Origin: Ignavibacteria bacterium | GTDB taxonomy: Bacteria > Bacteroidota > Ignavibacteria > UBA10030 > UBA6906 | Length of the DNA stretch: 9,260 nucleotides | Assembly (NCBI GenBank): GCA_029859455.1 | Contig: JAOUDE010000091.1 | Location: 1-9,260, forward strand | Reading direction: 5' to 3' | Part shown: positions 1-5,392 of the stretch, in pieces | How positions within the stretch are numbered: position 1 is the first letter of the stretch | Layout of the letters: the number at the start of each line of letters is the position of its first letter | Made by a program: the position numbers and the translations under genes | Notes under the pieces: model-generated | The model's input: only the letters and a program-made list of their open reading frames with translations | Told to the model about the DNA's origin: nothing | The model's database searches: none

Positions 1-403
1 ACACCGTATCGCCGTTTCCCACCGAGACGCCGACCGGTGAGAAGATATTGGCATCAGCAAAATCTTCGACATTTCCGGCGGTATCGATCTTGCTGACCTT
101 TCCTCCGGCGATATTCGACTGGATCAGGTATCCCTCGGAATTGAAGTCGTTCCCCGATGCACCCTGCAGCCCTGTGGCAAAGACAGAAAATGACCCGTCC
201 CTCAGTACCTTGTAGACCGTCGTACCGTTCGCATTACCAAGGGTCGTTCCGAAATCGGCAACATAAATGTCTCCGCGCGCATCAACGGAAACGCCGCCGC
301 TGGCATTCAGGGTGGCAGTCAGCGTCTCCACGGTCTGTGCCGGGCTGACGTAAAGCACCGCGGCTGAGAGGGAAAGAAGGATCGTCAGGCGCAATTGATA
401 CAT
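1..403 (-). CDS. Secreted NHL/SMP-30-like beta-propeller protein, N-terminal part (runs off left edge)
   Basis: Reading the minus strand from ATG at 403-401 gives 134 open codons with no stop before the window edge. Residues 1-22 look like a signal peptide: one Arg, a hydrophobic core (residues 7-19) and a signal-peptidase-I-type S-P-A site before Gln23, so the protein is probably exported. The remainder has the repeating pattern of NHL or SMP-30/gluconolactonase propeller blades: a 'GVSVDARGDIYVADF' blade start, a 'VYKVLRDGSFSVFATGL' strand pair, then 'KVSKIDTAGNVEDFA' and the start of another 'PVGVSV' blade. A GGAG Shine-Dalgarno lies about 6 bases before the ATG. Such proteins are often extracellular or surface-bound, but the substrate cannot be told from this part. 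It is divergent from the thioredoxin gene. The C-terminus, where a type IX sorting domain might sit, is outside the window. Confidence 0.8.
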   Translation of the reverse strand, partial: MYQLRLTILLSLSAAVLYVSPAQTVETLTATLNASGGVSVDARGDIYVADFGTTLGNANGTTVYKVLRDGSFSVFATGLQGASGNDFNSEGYLIQSNIAGGKVSKIDTAGNVEDFADANIFSPVGVSVGNGDTV

Positions 404-576
404 GGTTGCTCCGGCTATCGGTTTCTGGACATGAGTGGACTGAGGAGAGTACCCTCTTAGTACGATCATGGTCTCCCCGGGGTTTCGTTGGGGAAAAGGA
501 AGTTGCAATCCGGAACTTGTCTGCGCTTTCTTCGTGTTAATCAGGTGAATCAGATCAGTCATGTGGAGGGCGCGCG
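404..576. other. Divergent intergenic region between propeller and thioredoxin genes
   Basis: This 173-base region must hold the start signals of both flanking genes. Visible elements are an 8-base perfect palindrome CCCCGGGG at 475-482 and a short run of direct repeats before the thioredoxin Shine-Dalgarno (AATCAG at 539-544 and 548-553, ATCAG at 554-558). No convincing sigma-70 promoter was found in either direction; TTGTCT at 517-522 has only a 15-base spacer to TAATCA at 538-543. Confidence 0.35.
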
Positions 577-957
577 ATGAAGAAGAGCGGATCGAGAGCA
601 GTTGTCACAGACCGAACATTCAAGAAGGAAGTCCTTGACGGTTCAGGACCTCTGTTGATTGACTTCATGGCTGAATGGTGTGACCCCTGTCGGGCGGTTT
701 CAGGAATGATCGACCAGCTCGCACAGGAACTCAGCGGAAAAGTTCGCATGGTATCGCTCGATATCGATCGAAGCCCGAGAGCTGCCCGCCGCCTTCATGT
801 CCGTTCCGTTCCGACGATCCTCTTTCTTCATGACGGCAAGGTGATCGATCAGACCATTGGTATTCTCTCCCGTGATGACCTCACAGCCTGGGTCGCACAA
901 TTGCTCGAAATGTGGTCCGGAAGCGGCGCAGCGCCCCTGCCGGGTACGACCTCGTGA
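577..957 (+). CDS. Thioredoxin-like protein with WCDPC active site
   Basis: A 126-residue cytoplasmic thioredoxin-fold protein with no signal peptide. The redox motif is Trp34-Cys35-Asp36-Pro37-Cys38, following the usual 'LIDFMAEW' strand. The cis-proline is Pro79 in 'VRSVPTILFLHDGK', and the 'GILSRDDL' segment near residues 96-103 matches the last thioredoxin helix. Both catalytic cysteines are present, so dithiol-disulfide exchange is expected. The Gly usually found between Cys and Pro (WCGPC) is Asp here, which may shift the redox potential or partner choice (inference). A short Gly/Ala/Pro-rich tail follows the domain. GGAGGG at 565-570 lies 6 bases before the ATG and fixes the start. It stands alone: the neighbour to the left is divergent, and a 284-base gap with hairpins follows. 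Confidence 0.9.
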   Translation: MKKSGSRAVVTDRTFKKEVLDGSGPLLIDFMAEWCDPCRAVSGMIDQLAQELSGKVRMVSLDIDRSPRAARRLHVRSVPTILFLHDGKVIDQTIGILSRDDLTAWVAQLLEMWSGSGAAPLPGTTS

Positions 958-983
958 CCCGACCATAGCTGTAAAGCGATGCT

Positions 984-997
984 CCTCCCTCGGGAGG
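984..997 (+). repeat. Small inverted repeat CCTCCC/GGGAGG
   Basis: CCTCCC at 984-989 and GGGAGG at 992-997 are exact inverted repeats, folding as five pairs with a CTCG tetraloop. It lies 26 bases after the thioredoxin stop and 6 bases before the larger stem-loop, so the two could act together as a 3' end structure. There is no T-run. Confidence 0.35.
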
Positions 998-1003
998 GAA
1001 CCA

Positions 1004-1039
1004 GGGACCCCATTGCGGACATGGTCTGCGTGGGGTCCC
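1004..1039 (+). repeat. Long inverted repeat / stem-loop downstream of thioredoxin
   Basis: GGGACCCCA at 1004-1012 and TGGGGTCCC at 1031-1039 are a perfect 9-base inverted repeat. The inner arms GCGGA (1014-1018 region) and TCTGC (1025-1029 region) can also pair with one G-U, leaving a loop of about 5 bases, so nearly the whole element folds into one hairpin. It lies 46 bases after the thioredoxin stop. It could stabilise or end that transcript, but no T-tract follows ('GCCAATTT'), so a standard intrinsic terminator is not shown. A repetitive palindromic element is the other option. Confidence 0.5.
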
Positions 1040-1241
1040 GCCAATTTATGCGTGAATGATACCCATGAGGCAAACGATGAGATTCGTCAACATTTATCTG
1101 TCCAGAATCGGGGGCAGTGTGTCCAGCGGAGTCCTCAGGGTGGGCTGCAAAATGCCCGTTTCTGCCGGTGTTGAAACAAACAGCTGCTGGCACGGTTGGT
1201 GCTTAGGATCATGAGGAGAGAGAATTGTCGAAGGAGGAATT

Positions 1242-1412
1242 ATGGATCTGTATGCCGAGTTTCAAAAGGCCGTGCGGCCGTTCGTCACCGAAGTGGAGCG
1301 CTTGATGTTCCACACTACAGAGGAGTGGAATGATGGTGTAAATGAGGAAGAGGATTCGACAATGCTCGGCTTCCTGTCAGATCGTCCGTGCGGGAATACT
1401 GCAGCAGGCTGA
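1242..1412 (+). CDS. Small acidic hypothetical protein (56 aa), possibly frameshifted at its end
   Basis: ATG at 1242 opens a 56-codon frame ending in TGA at 1410-1412. The main support is an almost ideal Shine-Dalgarno, AAGGAGGA at 1231-1238, at proper distance. Residues 1-25 look like an amphipathic helix (LYAEFQKAVRPFVTEVERLM). Residues 35-39 are acidic (EEEDS, with further Asp and Glu before). No family was recognised. The last 11 codons (after about residue 45) use mostly A/T third bases. The +1 frame from about 1375 instead reads QIVRAGILQQAESAGL and stops at 1426-1428, with G/C-rich third positions like the neighbouring genes. The natural product may therefore be about 62 residues, with one base gained or lost here. 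The gene converges on the KamA-like gene, 12 bases away, or overlapping by 4 bases if the frameshifted end is right. Confidence 0.5.
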   Translation: MDLYAEFQKAVRPFVTEVERLMFHTTEEWNDGVNEEEDSTMLGFLSDRPCGNTAAG

Positions 1413-1424
1413 GTCCGCCGGGCT

Positions 1425-2744
1425 CTAATCTTCCACAGACGAAAGGGTGGAGGACATTTCCTTCAGTTCCTCCTCGAAGAAGAAGCGATCTTCTCCAAAG
1501 GCAGGACGGAGATCATCCAGCCAGATCGCCCGGTCATCATAGTCCGCGTAAAATGGTCGCAGAATCCATTGTGGATTTCGTCCCTGAAGCATTCGCATCG
1601 TGATCACTTTTTTCCCGTAGATCTCACTGACCCCGAGGATCTGAACCTTCCCGGCGTGGGCAGACATGCTCGGCCCGCGCACTGTCCTCGAAATCCCGCT
1701 CACCATCTCGTATGCCTCTTTGAAGATCTCCCAGGCCCGAACCAGTGGAACGGCAAAATAGTGTTGTGCGCCGGTATCCCGTACAACGAACATATAGTAG
1801 GGAATACAGCCCAGGTTCACCTGCTCATCCCACATTTTGGCCCAGACCATCGGGTCATCATTGATGTGTGCCAGAATGGGGGACTGCGTTCTGATCTCCG
1901 CTCCGGTTGACCGGACTCGACTGATTGCTTCACGGACGCTTTTTGTTGAGAGTTCGACACTGTGGTTAAAGTGAGCCATGATCGCAAGATGGATTCCGGC
2001 GTTGTTCACCCTTTCGAATAATCGAAGAAGATCGTCCGAGTCCTTGTCGGTCAGAAAACGATTGGGCCAGTAACCGAGTGCCTTTGTCCCGATTCTGATC
2101 CTCCTGAGGTTTGGAACCTTCGCGGCGATGAGAACGTCAAGGTATGCTTCGAGGTGCTTCGTGGACATGATGAGGGGATCCCCTCCGGTGAAAAGGATGT
2201 CACTTACCTCAGGATGCGTTGAAACATACCGGACAAGACTGTCTGCTTCTTTGGTAGCGAATTTCATCCCATCGAGGCCGACAAACTGAGGCCAGCGGAA
2301 GCAGAACGTACAGTATGCGTGGCACGTCTGTCCCTGGCTTGGGAAGAAGAGCACGGTCTCGCGGTATTTATGCTGCAGACCGGAGAGGTCCCGGTCCCCG
2401 AGATGTGGAATATTATCCATCTGATTGGCAGGGTGAGGATTCAGCTGCCAGCGGATGGAATCCGCAGTCTTCCTGATTGTCTCCCGGTTTCCGGTACGCA
2501 TCGCCATGGCCATCTCGTCGTAATGGTGCGGCAGAAGCATGTCCCGCTGAGGAAACGTCAGAACGAAAATCGGGTCGGCCGGGGTGTTGTCCCAGTCGAT
2601 CAGCTCCTCGATCACATAGTTGTTCGTTTTGAACGGGAGGACGTTTCCCACCACCTCCATATCAAACAGCTCTTCCGGCGAAAAGCGGTCCATCTGAGGG
2701 ATAGAGCGGAAATTGTGAAGTCCGTATGTCTTGTACTGTCCCAT
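1425..2744 (-). CDS. KamA-family (lysine 2,3-aminomutase-like) radical SAM protein, substrate uncertain
   Basis: 439 residues, close to clostridial lysine 2,3-aminomutase in length and layout. The N-terminus (residues 15-66, with 'IPQMDR', 'NNYVIEELIDWDN' and 'LTFPQRDML') is typical of the family. The radical SAM CxxxCxxC motif is Cys141-Cys145-Cys148 in 'TCHAYCTFCFRWPQF', ligating a [4Fe-4S] cluster, and the SAM-binding 'FTGGDP' is at 185-190. Lys366 in 'SAHAGKVQI' aligns with the PLP lysine of KamA ('GGGGK'). In KamA an Asp seven residues before this Lys helps bind substrate lysine; here it is Ser359. The second lysine-binding Asp region ('PYYMFVVRDTGAQ', 315-327) is also shifted. The C-terminal CxCxxC zinc motif of clostridial KamA is absent. 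The enzyme probably performs PLP/SAM radical chemistry on another amino acid or amine (inference). The start has a weak AGGA, and a TTGACA promoter lies about 174 bases upstream. Confidence 0.92.
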   Translation of the reverse strand: MGQYKTYGLHNFRSIPQMDRFSPEELFDMEVVGNVLPFKTNNYVIEELIDWDNTPADPIFVLTFPQRDMLLPHHYDEMAMAMRTGNRETIRKTADSIRWQLNPHPANQMDNIPHLGDRDLSGLQHKYRETVLFFPSQGQTCHAYCTFCFRWPQFVGLDGMKFATKEADSLVRYVSTHPEVSDILFTGGDPLIMSTKHLEAYLDVLIAAKVPNLRRIRIGTKALGYWPNRFLTDKDSDDLLRLFERVNNAGIHLAIMAHFNHSVELSTKSVREAISRVRSTGAEIRTQSPILAHINDDPMVWAKMWDEQVNLGCIPYYMFVVRDTGAQHYFAVPLVRAWEIFKEAYEMVSGISRTVRGPSMSAHAGKVQILGVSEIYGKKVITMRMLQGRNPQWILRPFYADYDDRAIWLDDLRPAFGEDRFFFEEELKEMSSTLSSVED

Positions 2745-2917
2745 AAGGTCCTGTGAGCAATGGTTTCTTGAAAGGTCCAGCGGTGTTCCAGGGTCCGGCC
2801 AGGCGAATGAAGACGGCTGAATGGACGAGGGGTTGCAGTGTATGTCTTACTACCTCAGATGAACGTGCTGCGGGTATATCAGGCCGGCCCTCTTCCTCTC
2901 TATGTCAGGCTGAGGGC

Positions 2918-2946
2918 AAGGTACGCGGGTACACTATGAATGTCAA
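2918..2946 (-). promoter_or_regulatory. Candidate promoter for the KamA-like gene
   Basis: On the minus strand, a perfect TTGACA -35 (2946-2941) is followed after exactly 17 bases by TACCTT (2923-2918), a poor sigma-70 -10 (3 of 6) that also partly fits the TAnnTTTG -7 box of Bacteroidota. The -10 ends about 174 bases before the ATG at 2744, giving a long leader that contains the 8-base palindrome GGCCGGCC (2882-2889). Confidence 0.35.
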
Positions 2947-2966
2947 GTGTTTTGCCGCAATTCAGG

Positions 2967-3959
2967 TCATGCGGGCTGTGAGAGCCAGTTTTGAGCCCGG
3001 TACCATGCGATGGTGTCCCTGATTCCTTCCTCGATCGAGAGCTCTTCTTCGAAGCCGAAGTCTTCCTTTGCCTTCGAGGAATCGCACGTCCAGTAGTTCT
3101 GGACGATATCCCTTCCCTTCTCAATGTTGAGCAGGGCCGGTTTGCTGCTGAAGAGTGAGGCGAGTTCTGCAACCGCCGATATCACGAAGATAATCGTCTC
3201 CGGAATTCTGATTCGGAGAGCCTTCCTGGCAAGCACGGACCGGGTAACGTCACCCAGTTCCTTCCAGTTGTAGACTCGTTTGCTTGATAGAAAATAGGTC
3301 TCCCCCGCTGAATGCTCACTTTCTCCCGCCATAACGAACCCGCGAACGAGGTCTGTGACATGGATCAGGCTCACGTACTTGTCACGCAAGCCGATCATCG
3401 GCTGGATTCCTTTATTCATCGTATGGAAGAATTCGAAGACATCTTTGTCCCGTGGTCCATAGACGGCGGGAGGACGGACGATTGTGATCGGGAGACGGTC
3501 CAGGAACTGATGGCACTGTTGTTCAGCTTCCCATTTGCTCTTTCCGTACGTCGTCAGCGGGTGCGCGGCGACCGTTTCATCGATCGGTGTGATTGACGGG
3601 CTTGGCCCGACAGCGGCCTGGCTGGAAATATGAACGAACCGCTTGAGGCCCGGGTTGCCGGAAAGTGCAGCATCGAGAAGGTTCCTCGTTCCGTCTTTGT
3701 TCCCCCGGTAGTACTCCTCCCGCCTTTTTGCCTTTGTCACGCCGGCGGAGTGGTAGATGGAATCGACTCCACGGACTGCGTCGCGGAGGATGGCAGCGTC
3801 AAAAAGATCTCCGTACACGTAGTCGATCTCGAGACCGTTCAGCCACCGAAGGTCACTTGTTTTCCTGACGAGGCACCGAACGGCATATCCGCGCTTCAGA
3901 AGCAGTTCCACAAGATGGCTTCCGATAAAGCCGTTTCCGCCGGTCACGAGAGCTTTCAA
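2967..3959 (-). CDS. cerR: NAD(P)-dependent epimerase/dehydratase family reductase, CerR-type (ceramide ketone reductase)
   Basis: 330-residue extended short-chain dehydrogenase. The Rossmann glycine motif GGNGFIG is at residues 7-13, the catalytic pair is Tyr138 and Lys142 (YGKSK) with Ser112/Ser113 upstream, and 'VRPPAVYGPRD' at 161-171 is typical of epimerase/3-beta-HSD relatives. A hydrophobic stretch at 255-270 suggests membrane contact, fitting a lipid substrate. The family is certain. The specific role as the reductase that turns the 3-keto group of the sphingoid product into a hydroxyl rests on its place beside spt and bcerS, as in known bacterial ceramide loci such as Caulobacter. 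Start is TTG at 3959-3957, chosen because the glycine motif sits at the right distance and no other in-frame start lies upstream. No Shine-Dalgarno is visible. It is divergent from spt. Alternatives are sugar-nucleotide epimerase or dihydroflavonol-reductase-like enzymes. Confidence 0.82.
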   Translation of the reverse strand: MKALVTGGNGFIGSHLVELLLKRGYAVRCLVRKTSDLRWLNGLEIDYVYGDLFDAAILRDAVRGVDSIYHSAGVTKAKRREEYYRGNKDGTRNLLDAALSGNPGLKRFVHISSQAAVGPSPSITPIDETVAAHPLTTYGKSKWEAEQQCHQFLDRLPITIVRPPAVYGPRDKDVFEFFHTMNKGIQPMIGLRDKYVSLIHVTDLVRGFVMAGESEHSAGETYFLSSKRVYNWKELGDVTRSVLARKALRIRIPETIIFVISAVAELASLFSSKPALLNIEKGRDIVQNYWTCDSSKAKEDFGFEEELSIEEGIRDTIAWYRAQNWLSQPA

Positions 3960-3987
3960 TGATGGTTGGAGGTTGGTGGAAGGGAAA

Positions 3988-4016
3988 TTGACTTTTGAAA
4001 CGCGTTGCTATATATT
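3988..4016 (+). promoter_or_regulatory. Sigma-70-type promoter of spt
   Basis: TTGACT (3988-3993, 5 of 6 to consensus) and TATATT (4011-4016, 5 of 6) are separated by exactly 17 bases. Transcription would start near 4023, leaving a leader of about 80 bases before the GTG of spt. This leader contains a small GCCGC/GCGGC inverted repeat (4053-4057, 4066-4070). Confidence 0.6.
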
Positions 4017-4037
4017 GAAAAGAACCCTGAAATGCAA
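4009..4037 (-). promoter_or_regulatory. Candidate cerR promoter overlapping that of spt
   Basis: On the minus strand, TTGCAT (4037-4032, 3 of 6) and TATATA (4014-4009, 4 of 6) are 17 bases apart. The -10 shares the same TATATA core as the spt promoter, so polymerase could sit in only one orientation at a time. A start near 4002 would give a leader of about 43 bases before the TTG of cerR. Confidence 0.35.
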
Positions 4038-4102
4038 TTTCTACCCTTATTCGCCGCACCATTCCGCGGCACCCCTTTCCCCACTATCAATAAGGACATC
4101 CC

Positions 4103-5326
4103 GTGACCCAGGTTCAAACGCCGGCTCCCGCTGTTGACCTCTTCCAGAAGTGCAAAGAGTTTACCCGGGCTGATGAGATCAAAGCGATGGGATATTATCC
4201 CTATTTCCGACCGATCGAAGAAAATGAGGGACCGGTCGTAACGATCGAGGGGAAAAAGGTGATCATGGCCGGCTCTAACAATTACCATGGCCTTACTGCG
4301 GACCCCCGCGTGAAGGAAGCGGCGATCAAGGCAGTGGAAAAATACGGGACCGGCTGCTCCGGGTCCCGTTATCTGACCGGCACACTCGACCTCCATGTGA
4401 AGCTTGAAGAACGACTCGCCACGTTTCTCCAGAAGGAAGCCTGTCTCCTGTTCAGCACCGGTTACCAGACCGCTCAGGGGATCATCGCGACTCTGGTTCA
4501 AAAAGGCGAGTATGTCGTCTCGGACAAGGACAACCACGCCTGTATCGTCGCCGGCAACCTGATGGCGAAAGGCGCGTTCGCCGAGTTCATCCGGTACAAG
4601 CACAACGATGTGAATGATCTCGAGCGGGTCATTTCCCGTCTGCCCCTCGGGGCCTCAAAGCTGATCGTCACGGACGGCGTGTTCAGCACATCCGGAACCG
4701 TTGCCGATCTGCCGGGGATCGTCCGCATGGCCCGGAAGTACAACGCAAGGATTCTGGTCGATGATGCACACTCCACCGGAGTCATCGGCAAGGGAGGGCG
4801 CGGAACCGCCAGCCACTACGATCTCGTGGATCAGATCGATATGACGATGGGGACGTTCAGCAAGACGTTCTCCTCGCTCGGCGGGTTCGTTGTCGGCGAC
4901 GAGTCGGTGATCAACTATATCAAACACCATGCGCCGGCACTGATATTCAGTGCCAGCCCCACGCCGGCATCTGTTGCAGCCGCTCTGGTAGCACTGGAGA
5001 TCATGGAAAAAGAGCCGGAGAGGATGGACCGGTTGATTGCGATCGCCGATACCATGCGGAACGGATTCAAGGAGCAGGGCTTCCGCATCATCGAAAACCG
5101 GACAGGCATTGTCCCCGTGATCATCGGTGATGACATGAAGACCTTTGTGTTCTGGCGGGAACTATTCGACGCCGGGGTCTTCGTCAATGCGTTCATCAGT
5201 CCCGGAGTCCCGCCCGGGATGGCGATGCTCCGTACCAGCTATATGGCTACCCACGAGCCCGACCACCTGGAGAGGATTCTGGAAGTCTTCGGCACGATCG
5301 GCAGGAAACTCGGAGTCATCCAGTAG
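4103..5326 (+). CDS. spt: Serine palmitoyltransferase-type alpha-oxoamine synthase
   Basis: 407-residue PLP enzyme of the alpha-oxoamine synthase family (SPT, BioF, Kbl). It would join serine and a long-chain acyl thioester, with loss of CO2, to a 3-ketosphinganine-type product in the cytoplasm. The PLP lysine is Lys254 (GTFSKTF); Asp220 and His223 in 'VDDAHSTGV' bind the ring nitrogen and O3'; His145 in 'DNHAC' stacks on PLP; 'GTGCSGSRYLTGT' is at 82-94; Arg377 in 'MLRTSY' matches the substrate-carboxylate/active-site Arg of the family. The 'NNYHGLT' and 'FSTGYQT' segments resemble bacterial SPTs more than BioF, and the neighbours cerR and bcerS, with no bio genes, support SPT. Start is GTG at 4103, with AAGGA at 4092-4096 six bases upstream; no ATG fits. 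The residual doubt is acyl specificity or BioF/Kbl function. Confidence 0.88.
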   Translation: MTQVQTPAPAVDLFQKCKEFTRADEIKAMGYYPYFRPIEENEGPVVTIEGKKVIMAGSNNYHGLTADPRVKEAAIKAVEKYGTGCSGSRYLTGTLDLHVKLEERLATFLQKEACLLFSTGYQTAQGIIATLVQKGEYVVSDKDNHACIVAGNLMAKGAFAEFIRYKHNDVNDLERVISRLPLGASKLIVTDGVFSTSGTVADLPGIVRMARKYNARILVDDAHSTGVIGKGGRGTASHYDLVDQIDMTMGTFSKTFSSLGGFVVGDESVINYIKHHAPALIFSASPTPASVAAALVALEIMEKEPERMDRLIAIADTMRNGFKEQGFRIIENRTGIVPVIIGDDMKTFVFWRELFDAGVFVNAFISPGVPPGMAMLRTSYMATHEPDHLERILEVFGTIGRKLGVIQ

Positions 5327-5340
5327 GACCCGGCTGTCCT
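5325..5340 (+). terminator. Weak hairpin at the end of spt
   Basis: AGGAC (5325-5329, overlapping the spt stop) and GTCCT (5336-5340) form a 5-pair stem with a 6-base loop, followed by a T/G-rich stretch. It could reduce readthrough into bcerS, or be chance; stem and tail are both poor for an intrinsic terminator. Confidence 0.22.
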
Positions 5341-5392
5341 CGTTTGGTTGTTCGGCCCACCTCTTGTTTCATCAGCAGATGGTTGATCCCGT

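Larger units (their letters stand above)
958..1241. other. Intergenic stretch with two GC-rich hairpins, no supported gene
   Basis: These 284 bases lie between the thioredoxin stop and the 56-residue ORF. Near the thioredoxin end they hold two stem-loops (984-997 and 1004-1039). A 49-codon open frame from ATG 1065 to the TGA at 1212-1214 has no Shine-Dalgarno and an unremarkable composition, so it is not called. The Shine-Dalgarno at the end of the stretch serves the ORF at 1242. Confidence 0.4.

Noticed and set aside
849..1193. 114-codon minus-strand open frame overlapping the thioredoxin end and the hairpin region
   Set aside because: Overlaps the thioredoxin gene by about 110 bases, reads through both hairpins, and resembles no protein.
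1065..1214. 49-codon plus-strand frame in the thioredoxin/small-ORF gap
   Set aside because: No Shine-Dalgarno, no recognisable features, and codon use unlike the neighbours.
2972..2999. CGGGCT/AGCCCG inverted repeat at the end of cerR as a terminator
   Set aside because: A 6-base stem with a 16-base loop lying in the last codons and no T-run after it on the minus strand.
3956..4603. 215-codon minus-strand open frame across the cerR-spt intergenic region and the 5' part of spt
   Set aside because: It is antisense to the well-supported spt gene, has no recognisable motifs, and would cover the divergent promoters.
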